DNA of 64,000 nt, taken from contig NC_060885.1 of NCBI RefSeq assembly GCF_014805685.1, positions 17,427,632-17,491,631 of the forward strand, written 5' to 3'. The notes beneath the pieces were generated by a model, which worked only from the letters and a program-made list of their open reading frames with translations, searched no databases and was not told the origin of the DNA. Shown one piece after another: positions 1 through 10,700 of the stretch. The number at the start of each line of letters is the position of its first letter. Position 1 is the first letter of the stretch. This stretch comes from Silurus meridionalis. Its lineage: Eukaryota; Chordata; Actinopteri; Siluriformes; Siluridae. A program made the position numbers and the translations under genes.

Positions 1-738
1 AATGACCTTCATTCAATTAAGATACAAGAACTTGGGTGCATATGCTCGGCAGTTGTGTTCATGAAGTTAGAACTGAGTCACCATCAACTCTTATAAGGCT
101 GACACTTAAAGGGCTATGACAGCAATCATAAGAAAGTACTCTCAGAAAATGTAGAACCATTAAGTGTTCTACAGTTGTTCCTCTGGGAAAACGCCTAATT
201 GTTCTATGTAGAAATCTACAGCAGAGTGCATTGCTTTCAGAAAGGGTTCCAAGTAGAACACTTTGAGCTGAGCAGTATACTCTAAATAGCATTTATTTCT
301 ATATGTGTATTAAACTTTATATGCAGTGTTTTATCATTTTTTGCTACAAAAGCAGTGTGTTTTCAGCGAGAAAATCAGTCATTAGGAAAAAGGTTATTTT
401 AATAAACTGTTTATGAGTTGCTTAGTTGCTCCTGGTTCCATAATCTCAAATGACAGTATAAGACTGTATAAGGACTTTACTTATAATCTTGCATTCCGGT
501 GCTCATGTTAGTTGTCCAGTGTTCTGTATTGTTTAAAGATTATTATCACACTAAGGATGTAATCCCCTTTTGACTCTGGTTCCTCTCAAGGTTTCTTCCT
601 CATAACATCCAAGGGAGTTAGGGATAAATACACATCATTCACCTTTACTCTTAAATTCTTTAAAGCTGCTTTGAGACGATGTTTGTTGTGAAAAGCGCTA
701 TAGCAATAAACTTGACTTGACCAATGTTGTCTGTCCAG
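1..738 (+). other. DRGX: DRGX intron (partial), upstream of the helix-3 exon
   Basis: No coding exon is visible here. The first two-thirds of the homeodomain, which should precede position 739, must lie left of the window. About 100-262 carries short, partly palindromic stretches around GTTCTA and GTAGAA words that resemble decayed fish DNA-transposon ends, but I cannot name a family. 483-720 is a separate interspersed repeat, listed on its own. Confidence 0.7.
483..720 (+). repeat. Teleost interspersed repeat (retroposon-like, 5-mer tail)
   Basis: The segment contains the words CTCTGGTTCCTCTCAAGG, AAAGCTGCTTTGAGACGATG and AAAAGCGCTATAGCAATAAA and ends in TTGAC-type 5-mers. I recognise this as a repeat scattered through many teleost genomes. 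A second, shorter copy in reverse orientation lies at 30441-30520 and shares the GCTGCTTTGAGAC and AAAAGCGCTATA words plus a TTGAA 5-mer tail. Truncation at one end and a short tandem tail at the other fit a retroposed element, but the exact class (SINE or LINE 3' end) is inference. It stops 18 bases before the DRGX exon at 739. Confidence 0.75.
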
Positions 739-1952
739 GTGTGGTTTCAGAACCGAAGAGCAAAGTGGAGAAAAACAGAGAGAGGCAGCTCGGATCAAGA
801 GGGCGCAAAAGAGCAAATTAGTGAAGGAACTCCTTCTGCTAGATCTCTCAACCAGTCTCCTGTTGATCAAAGCAGAAACAAAAAAGAACCTCTCGAAGCC
901 CAACAAAAGTATGTGGATTATTTCATATAAAGTATATAATGTTATTTCTTATGCACAACAAATAATGTTACTGATTGGCACACAATGTTTGACTCTATGT
1001 GCTCTTTCTCCTGCACAGCGTTAACAGAGCAGTTGGTGCTGGAGGGCCCTTTTTCCCATCCTGTTTGCCTGGGACTCTTATCAACACTGCAACTTATGCC
1101 CAAGCTTTGTCTCAAGTGGCAACTTTGAAAGGTATGATTTTAAATGGTTCTTCACATTATGACAAATGCAGTTAATATTATATAATATGTAACGCAATAC
1201 ATTTGTATGCAAAAGGGATATGCCGCAATTTTGCAGATAGACTAATAAAGATATGACTAATCAAAAATAACGATTTAAAGTTAACATTGCACAAATAGTG
1301 TGCAATAATCACACTGTATATTAAATCACATTATTTATGTTATGATGTTTATTATGTCTTATATTCCTAAATCATTTGCTTTAGTTATTGAATATATATC
1401 ATTTAGTCTGCCACAAATTCTTACATTTTGGTTATTTATTTATCAAGTAAAATACTGATAATTTCCTAAATGCAACTCATTATTGCTTAGTGTAGATTGT
1501 GTAATTCTTTGCTTTGATTTTTATATATTTGCTAATACATTTTTACCTGTGAGATTTTTGTCTTATATATATTGTATAATGTGTACTGTATCTACACCTC
1601 TGACATGCATGTTTGTATTACAGCAGGAAGCCCTCTGTGTTCTTGTTGTGTGCCTGACCCTATGGGCCTCTCCTTCCTACCTCCCTATGGGTGCCAGAGT
1701 AACCGGACGGCCAGCGTTGCAGCTCTGCGCATGAAGGCCAGGGAACACTCCGAGGCTCTGCTGCAGTCAGCCAACCTACTTGGGGCAGTACCTGGGCCAG
1801 GAGCAAGAGTTTCTGTTGGTCTCACTCAAAGCACCAATGCAGCGGGAGGAGAAGATCCAAGTCCTGCCTCTGGTTCCTCAAAGATTTCAACCCAAGGAAC
1901 TACGCCTGAAAAGCAGCTGCATTGCCCAAAGGAGAATCCGGATAAGAAATAA
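739..1952 (+). CDS. DRGX: DRGX (dorsal root ganglia homeobox), 3' partial, three exons
   Basis: This is a paired-class homeodomain transcription factor; in vertebrates DRGX acts in the nucleus of dorsal root ganglion and dorsal horn neurons and is needed for nociceptive circuits. The exons are 739-908, 1019-1131 and 1627-1952, and their phases join (0, then 2, then 1). Exon one opens with homeodomain helix 3 ([16 protein letters not shown]), at the usual paired-class intron position. Exon two encodes [20 protein letters not shown]. Exon three holds a Cys-rich stretch ([20 protein letters not shown]) and the C-terminal OAR motif ([18 protein letters not shown]), then TAA at 1950-1952. The 202 or so codons match the DRGX family, whose human protein is about 263 residues. 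The N-terminus and homeodomain helices 1-2 are outside the window. The third exon's acceptor is a CAGCAG tandem at 1621-1626, so it could start at 1624 or 1627. The downstream neighbour CEFIP is convergent, as in human. Confidence 0.95.
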
Positions 1953-3048
1953 AGGAGTAATTTTTGCCTACACAGCACGTTTCCCCCTCCCGGACATAAG
2001 GAATTACAGTCTTATAATGAATGCTTGCTGCCTAGTTCTTATTTCACATGCAGTCAAAAGCATCAGGGCAAGGTGTTCAGTGATATTTACTATTGTATTA
2101 TAATTTGAGTGTGGGTGCATCAAGCTATTTATTCAATTGTTGTTTATCTATCATTGTTACATTTTGCCTATTATTCTGAATGATATCGCCTATATACCTT
2201 CGGCATTGTAAATGGTTTTAATGGTGGAGAGACTGTTTGTGGGATGAATTTACCCTGGCTGCCAATGTGAATTCATATATTTTTCCAGCCACTTTGATGT
2301 AGGACTTATACTGCCTTGTAAACTGTGAAGTCAGGTGATGTAAGAAATTGCATTGTGTGAAGGACAATTTTTTTTTTCTAAAATGTAAAAAAAAGATATA
2401 TATACCATGCGCTAATATAAATGACCTAATGTAAAATAACATGCAAGTGTATATCTATTGTGTTTTCTTGATCTGGTAAAAGCAATTTCATCTTACTGCT
2501 CATGGGATGTGACACTCTTGTTGTCATCACATCTGCAAGGCAATGACAGACTGTGAGTGTTCTCACTCTGGTCCTGTTTTGACATGCTCTTTAAAACAAT
2601 TAAACATGTAGACATTCATGTACGTTGTCTGTTGCCTATTGCACACACCATCTGGCTGTGATCAATTATTAATTGACTTCCTTGTATACGAAAGGTAGCG
2701 CTGAAAAAACGGAAGCGAGGTTTGGTCTTATTATTTATTTAGTTAACGGTAAACCACAGACTCATTCACATTTGATGCACAGACTCTTTACTAAGTAGAT
2801 GCATATAAGGTTGGTGTAATGTAAAGGCTATAGTTGTAGTTGTAATGTAAAGGATTCATTGTTCATGAGATGCCTTTTATGCTGTCAGACCATCAGAGTA
2901 CCTTCGTTTGAAGCTGACATGCTCACATTATACTTGCAAATATTTTAATTGAGCTATTTCTGACACTAAGAATATACAGTAAATTCCAAAGTTATCAAGA
3001 AAGAGATTCTTAAAAAAAAAAAAAATTAATTTAGAAAAATTAAATAAA
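1953..3048 (+). other. DRGX: Probable DRGX 3' UTR
   Basis: AT-rich sequence follows the DRGX stop with no further coding potential. An ATTAAA variant signal lies near 2598-2603 and a canonical AATAAA at 3043-3048; either could end the transcript. The true cleavage site cannot be decided from sequence alone. Confidence 0.4.
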
Positions 3049-4789
3049 GCAGTCATGTGCCCTGTAGAGATTTCCTCCTTCTTCAGCATCATGGTTGATA
3101 AAAGTTGCTTGCATTGACCACTTTTCTCTAAAAGTAACTTTTAACACATTCGACACGTGAATTAATTAATCAAGTGTTCCGATGCTTTTAATTGGTTGAC
3201 TATAAAGAAAAAACCTACATGTTTAAGTCTACTCATTTGGAGGCTAGTCGGAGGTCTGATGATGTTCAGCTAACTTTAGGTTTATTTGTTCTAACATTTT
3301 TAATTTTGCATGTAGTTGATCTGCAGTTATACTATTCTATACATATATACATTGTTAAGGGCAATTTGGTAGTTCTCTTATAATTAATCATAGGTTTTCA
3401 AGATAGAAGTCAGTTTTAACATTCATAGTCACAGTGAGAGTCAGTAGGAGTTTTCGAATTGTTACAAATCAGTAAAATTAGTATATTTCCTAATTGTGCA
3501 ATCCTTTTATATAGTATCATCAGTTATAATCAGCAGACAATCATCATTTTCTTCACCAAATTCCATCAAAATCACTAATTAAGGGCCTGACAATGAATGT
3601 ACAACACTTAATAGGACTGCATCTGAAAAGGACTTAAACTGATTAAATTCATGTCCTTGAGGATTTTCAGTAAATTACTTTTGATAGTCAATAACGCAAT
3701 TAAGTACACTACACACACATTAGCATGAATAATTGATATGGAATTATGTATCATCACAAAGTACTGTCTTAATAATTCATGACGCAACACCCTACTGACA
3801 TGGCAGAGCTCAATAATGTCAAAAGAACTGTACGCTGCCAGACTATGCATGTGTTTCTCTGGAAAGTACATTTTTTTGTTTTAAAATTAAATGTGGAAAA
3901 TAGGATTTGAATTTGAGTTCTTGGTTTACTTTCTGAATATTCAGCACATACAGCACCTTTTGAAGTCATTTCTAATGCCACAATTCTTGAAATTATATAC
4001 ATTTTGCAAACATTGGGATCGAAATAAAAAAGATAAATGTAGCTCTGAATGAATGACACAGTACATGTATACTTAGATATTTAGTTTCATGAATAATAGA
4101 ATGATTCGTTTTTTGCTTGGGTGTCCTTCATAGAAATGACACTTGTTTTAGAAAGTGATAGAAAATATCAAATTAATCAATTTTGATAATTGTTCAACCT
4201 GAAAATAATGGAATAAATATGAAGATAAAACACCTTTATTCTTCATACAGAGCCATTCTTTTTTAGTAACCTATTATTGTTTGTAGCAATTCAGTTCCGT
4301 TTTTGTATATTTGCATTATCTGTATACCAGGTTTACTACATTTCTGACTTGTTCAGTGTCAAAGTTACACACATAAATTCAGAATAACGACATCTTCTTA
4401 TTATGGTTGTTTTTGGTTCACACAATACAGACAGACATTAAATCATGCATCATTTAGCACTGCATTTATTTAATTTGCATTTATTTAATTTTGAACACCT
4501 CATATTGTGATGTATTATAATTTCATATTTATTTCTAATAATATTTTGATTCTGTGTATTTTTTTATTGTACACAGACCTTAACGGTGAATTTTAAATAT
4601 TACATACAGTAATAATTGTAATGATATTTAATATATTATGAGGAACTTAGAAAATCAGTTTGTTAAACTGAGATGCATTAGATAAAAAGGTTCATAATAA
4701 TTTTGTTTTTGGAAATTTTGATTATATTTTATTGAGAATATTTAATATTTTATGTATGCAAATGAGTTAAATCTCTAATCCATAAAGCC

Positions 4790-5110
4790 TCTAATGTTGT
4801 TCCTTAAAGGGTAAAGTTTCCACATGTGAGCTTTTTCTTATTAGTATAGGCTCCAAGTAAAACCTTTAACTAGCAGAATAACCCTTGTAAAAGCCTTTAA
4901 GTGTACTAAGTTAACAGTATCTTAATTAGCTCTTAGCTGAAAACTTGACATTTTTCCTTTGCATCAACTGACATTTGTTTTGGAAGCCTGTATTTAATAA
5001 AAGCGTGGGGAAAATGAGCTATTTGTTAATAATAATCTGCTTGCAAATGAGTAATTGCACTGTCGAAACAAATGAGTTGCACAGAGTTAAGAACTCAAAA
5101 GTTGTACGTT
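4790..5110. promoter_or_regulatory. Candidate conserved noncoding element downstream of DRGX
   Basis: This block has mixed base composition without simple repeats and contains several homeodomain-type cores, such as TTAATTAGC near 4922 and TAATAATCTGC near 5030. It lies about 3 kb past the DRGX stop. The call rests only on composition and motif density. Conservation in other fish would be needed to support it. Confidence 0.25.
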
Positions 5111-5790
5111 TGAAGAGAGGTTTTAGTAATATTTGCATGTTCGTGTAGATTATTGATAATTCAGTGACATTACATACATTTCAACATTCTCTTAAATCGT
5201 TCTCAAAAGCATTGTTATATTAAATTAGCTGGAGAGTAGCCAAAACCTAGAAAAAAAAAAAAAAAAATCATTTGGTTTAAATTCTGTTTTGTCAGTCTTA
5301 ATGAGTTTTTTGTTTCATTAATGATGTATTGTCACTGACGCTATAGCCAAACTCTGGAGCTCTGTCAGTTTTGAGATGTAGGTCTGCTGCACATGGTATG
5401 ATAAAGTCATTTGTGTGTACCACAACAGCCCATTCCTGCATTAGAAGATCAATAACTCAATCAATTGGGCTTGTTTGTGGTAAAGAAAAATATATTTGTT
5501 AATGCATCTGACAATGCTCTAAAATGTCTCTGTGCTTTCCTCAGAAATAAAAAATGAAAAAATAAATGTACGATCTCCAACCTTTTTAAATGCATCTCAT
5601 AACAAGGAAAATTTCTGTTTGTAATTGCAGTAAGTGCATTTCTAAGCTCAATATGAAATACTTTACATGCATGTACTAACAAAGAGGTTTCTCAGTAATT
5701 TTAAATGAATTTAGTTTGTAAATTGACACCAGCCTATTATAAATTATGCAAACCTGCCATAAAGCATTCATCACTAAAGGTTTGTGCATA

Positions 5791-5791
5791 T

Positions 5792-5834
<43 letters not shown>
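5791..5834. repeat. (TTTA)n microsatellite
   Basis: About eleven near-perfect TTTA units in intergenic DNA. Confidence 0.95.
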
Positions 5835-6678
5835 TGCATAAAATTATCTATTAGAATAGAAACTTGCACTATTGACTAGAAATGTCGTTATGGCAAGTGA
5901 TCCTAAAGGGTACAATACTGTGTCTGTCCACTAGAGTGGTCCATTGGGCAGATGCCGTGACATTCAGTACTCAGACGAATCCAGCAGTAACAGATGAAGA
6001 ATGAATATTGAAGGAATTTCAACGCTGAAGAAAATGTTTCAAATTTAATATCATAATTAATTGAATGTAATGTCATGTTTGTTATAGAATGAGTATTGCA
6101 TAACCCAGTGCTAAAATATTTAAGTTTTTTAACTTTTCAATAAATTGACAAAGAGATGGATTTGTTTTTAGTGACAGTATCACAATTACATGGCAACCAA
6201 ACATTATGAGCGAGATATTAATTTACTCATCATCAAATAAACTCTAAATCACAATATAAAGATTCATTTAACTTATTTAGGAATTGCTAAAAAATAAAAT
6301 GTGAACCATGATTGTGTAAAATATTATATAAACTTAATAACTGAACAAATTGTATTTTTTATTTGGTTTATACAGTGCCAAGTGTCAAACAGCTTAAATT
6401 TCAGAATATGTACAGACTTTTGCTGAAATACAGCAACATCTAAATGTATAAAAGAGCATTAAACCAATAATGTTCAGAGAAATGCTATTTGGGAGGATTT
6501 GTTACATTTTACACAAATAAAGACAACAAACTGCTAATTGTGAAACATTCACACTGGTATCCATACAAGATGAACTGTGTGTAAATTTTGCAATAAAATT
6601 CTTGCAAAATTTGTGAGAAACTATTAAAAACCAGAAAGCAATGACAGCTGAATCTGAAACAATTAAAAAAGCTAATTG

Positions 6679-6719
6679 GTTTGTTTGTTTGTTTGTTTGT
6701 TTGTTTGCTTGCTTGTTTT
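6679..6719. repeat. (GTTT)n microsatellite
   Basis: Seven or more GTTT units grade into GCTT units at the right end, inside AT-rich intergenic DNA. Confidence 0.9.
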
Positions 6720-7679
6720 GCTTTGTAGCTGTATTAAATAACATAACAGAAAAATATTGAAACATTACTAACGTGATTATTAAAGTCTCTGAACATTTAT
6801 TCTTTTTTTTTTAGCCTTCGGTTTTACCTGTGAAGTGTATGGGAGGAAAGCAAAACATTTTGAAGTTAAAAAACATTTATCAGAGCAATTGTACAAATAT
6901 TGAGAGTGACCTCATCCATAACGTCAAACACTGACATCATCAACAACCTCCACAAGTCAGGGGTGAAGGCATCACAATCCACATTCTGAGGTAAACTTAA
7001 ACATCAGAAATATAGAGACTTTACCACAAGATGCAAGGCAGAGAACCAGACTTCAGAAAGAAGTAGAAAGATGAGCCATAAAACTAAAAACTAAGAAAAT
7101 ACACTGCCAACACAAGAAATGACTTAATTAGGGGAAAACGCAGAAGGTGCAAGTCAATCAGCAGACCATAGTAGAATACAGCATCATTTTCCCTCCTAGA
7201 GAGGACACTAAAACAATTATTGAAATAGGTATCACAAGTTTGGAAAAGCATAAGAAAGTAGAAAACAACAATGTGGTGATGTCCCAAATTTGATGCAATT
7301 ATTCCAATAAAAATGGATAGGAAAATGTATCTAATTTCTGCATTTACTTTTTTATACTTTTGTTGATCTAAAAATGTGTTCATGTAGTTTAAAACATCTA
7401 GGGGAAATAGAAGCTGATATCCTTAACTTTTGTCTCATACTTATCAGCTGATCCAACCCATCTCTTCAGTCTACAGCAAAAACGCATGGTCTTGATGTTC
7501 CAACAGTTTCGGAGGAAACTGTTTATGTGTCACATGAGCGTGACTTTTTTTTAAGACTGTGGAGATTTGGGAGATATTTACATGTAAATATACATTTCTT
7601 CTAAAATGGAATGCATATCTCCTTTGTATAGTTGTGTTTTTCTTAAAGCACTGCAGCTTAAAAACCAGCAAACCTTACA

Positions 7680-7762
7680 TTTATTCTCAAAGAGCTTATT
7701 ATTATTGCATTTAATGAATCATTGAACAAGTTCTTATTCACAAAGTTAGATATACATTTATT
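7680..7762 (-). promoter_or_regulatory. CEFIP: Candidate CEFIP polyadenylation signals
   Basis: On the minus strand AATAAA occurs at 7762-7757, only 15 bases past the stop, and again at 7685-7680, about 90 bases past it. The second is the more usual distance. A longer 3' UTR is equally possible because further AATAAA words lie downstream, for example at 6802-6797. Confidence 0.4.
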
Positions 7763-7776
7763 CATGAGTACACCAG

Positions 7777-10700
7777 TCAGGTATTCTCCACTGCAAAGTC
7801 TTCTAATTCACTCATTGTTATGATGTGTGTTTTCCTCGGAGTCATTCTAACATTTTCGTTGTGCAAAATTTCCCTGGCGGTTTGTTCGTGTGTCCTATAC
7901 ATCGGTCTGTTGTGCTGCTGGACATTCCTGTTACATTCTGGTTCACAAATCTCCTGTTCCCTTTGTTTGTGATTTGCTTTCAACTGGTTCTGTCCTTCTG
8001 TGAGAGCGACCGGTGCTGACATCTGGGATGATGATCTTACAGACGATGAGACAGAAACAGGCATAGGAAGAAAACCAGGGTACACCACATACTGGGGACT
8101 CAACACCTCCACAGATGCTGGCTGTGACGAGGAGCTCTGGGATCTCTGGCGTACATTGAGCTGGAGATATTTTCCTGTCTCTGGATCAAAAAAAGTCTTG
8201 GTCTTGACCTGCACTGGCATGTCCACCATGAAGATTTGCCCCGAGTTCGGGTCTTGTAACAGTCTTCTTTGGGTCATTGGAAAAGAATGAGCCACAATGC
8301 TAGGTGCAGGAGGGGCATAATTTGGTTCAGCATGATATTGTGATATCGAAGGTGAGGACTGAACTGACTGAGGTGTGGACGAATGCACCATAGGTGAAGA
8401 TGGCAAGCTCGAGACAGTTCGGATGGACTTACTCTCAGTTTGTACTGGAGTCTCAGAGTTTATCTTGTCCTCTACCTTTTTGATTCTCCTGGTAGTGAGT
8501 CTTTTAGCACGACGAAGGGCTTTATCTGTTTTAGGAGGAACAGTAGGTGGCTTACTTGCTGGTCTCAGGTCACTACATGCAGATTCAGGTCTCTCATAGC
8601 AGGCTGATTCCGGTCTTTCATAACATGAAGATTCTGGCCTTGCATAGGTATGTCTACTGACTGAAAGCACTTCTGAACTAGCAGCTAGACCCTCCACAGA
8701 TGTTGTAATGTTGAGTGATTGGGATTCATCCTCTTCAGGCATGTGGCTTCTTGGTTCTTTCTGTTCTATTAACCCTGGGGACAGCACTTTGTTTCGAGCT
8801 TGGATTTCTTTTGCCCTTGGGAGTTGATGTGAAGTTATTGATTGCTCATGAAAAACTGGAAAATTTGCAGACTCTTTTGGATCATTCTCATGACTGTATT
8901 CTGCTTTGTCTTTTTCTGAACCCCAACAGCTGCCAACTGGGGAGCCAATTCTGAATTCTTCAGAGAATGATCTACAGAAGTGTGGCCTAACAGTTTTAGT
9001 AACCGAGGAAGGTTTGGCTGTGTTATCTTTCACGCTGAACATGAAGTGCTTCCCAACGGCTGGAGAAGAAGTGCAAGAGCGCAAAGGCGCTGTTGCATTC
9101 ATTTCAGTCGACTCTTTCTTTGAAGCCTTTATGTGGCTTAATGAATGTGGTTCATGATTGTTTTTCGGTTTTGTCTCATTTTCCATAGCATTGACAATGT
9201 AGTATTGTAGCTCCTCTTCATTTTTCACTTCCTCTTTAATTGTGTTTTCTACATGTTTATTTCCATCATTAAGTTTTATTTTAATTGACGCTTGTGGTAA
9301 GGATTGAAACTTATTTACTTGTGGATAAACACTCTTTTCCAGCATGTTCGCATTAGCTGGCTGTTTTAACTGGGGGTTGTTTTTGCTTTTAGACTGTACA
9401 GGATGAGTAGCTTGATCCACTTCATGGCTTCTGGAATATCCATCGTTTTGTGTAAACAAAGCTTTCATAGTGTTTGATTGCATGTTTTTAGTTAATGTTT
9501 TTTCTTTTGTGCTTTCAGTATCTTTTATAGCAAATGCTCTATCATCCAAGCTTTTAGCCAATGATCCAAGGTTTGGATGCACAATGCTCTCACCTTTGCG
9601 TGAGGACTGATTGTGCCCTGCAAGTATATCATCTGATATTTTGTATGTTTGTCGTTCCTGAACTTGTAAAGGTGTTGCTCTTGTATTCGAATTCTCAGAC
9701 TTCTTATTTACAGGCAGCTGTTTGCTTTGCTCTGTATCACCCACAGGCATAGAAAAATTTACTTTCTGTGGCATTGCAGGTGATAAATTATACTTTCGAT
9801 ACGTGTTCATTTTTTGAAGTAAATCCTTTTCAGTAATTGTGTCCTCTTCAGCAGAGATAACTCTCAGCCGAGCATAATCAGCTAAAGCTGAGATTTCTGG
9901 CCTAGTCATTTTCTTTTCCTTCTGTGTAACTTCAGTCTCAGTGAAAGTTACTTCTTTCTTTGTGGTCACAGTATCATGATTTTGGCTGTTTTTATTAGAG
10001 TGAAGCATGTCAATTCCATCATATCTACTTCCTTGACTTTCTGGAAGAGCCTCTTTCCTTGGATGGCTCACATTACTAAGATCTTTTTCGTCTCCTAAAA
10101 CCTTTCCACTGTTTTCTTGAAATAGCTCTATGCCAGCCTTGTGTTCTATTTCTCCAGTATTTTTTTGAATGTTGTCAATTATAAGTTTTTTAAAGAGCTC
10201 ATCATTTTTGTCTTGTGGCTGAGCTTTTTCCTCTTTTAGATTTTCTTCACTCATAATGGATTCACACTTTGAATCTTTGTAACCTTTAATTAAAGATGAT
10301 GCTGTCTTTGGACCTTTACTTAATGATGTTATTTCAACTGTTACGAGTTCTCTCACTTTTTGTGCTGGTTCCCCTTTCCATTTCTCATTTGCAAGTCCTT
10401 CTAACCCATCCTCTCTCATGCTTGAAGTAGATGATGCTTTTGTTCCTGTAAATTTTGCAGGTGTTGCGGTTTGAGCATTTTCACTTGCATTATTAAGTGT
10501 GATGGCACCTCTGGTTTTTACAGCATCTGCCTTTATTTGGTTCTCTTTCTCATTTGTATACATTTCTTTATCTACCTTTGGACCATCTGACACCTCAGCA
10601 TGAAACGCATGTTTGATTTTATTCTGATTACAATTACTATTCTCTTGGGTCTGTTCATTAGTAAAGGGTGGAATTTCTTTCTGTAAAACAGTCACCTTAC

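Larger units (their letters stand above)
3049..7776. other. Intergenic, AT-rich, between convergent DRGX and CEFIP
   Basis: I see no gene here. The DNA is AT-rich with many short open frames that lack family resemblance, splice context or codon bias. It contains a (TTTA)n run at 5791-5834 and a (GTTT)n run at 6679-6719. The part from about 4790 to 5110 has less repetitive, TAATTA-bearing sequence that could be a noncoding conserved element. The low end also contains the CEFIP 3' UTR. Confidence 0.6.

Noticed and set aside
1..480. Search for the upstream homeodomain exon of DRGX
   Set aside because: No sequence encoding homeodomain helices 1-2 is visible on the plus strand, so that exon must lie left of the window.
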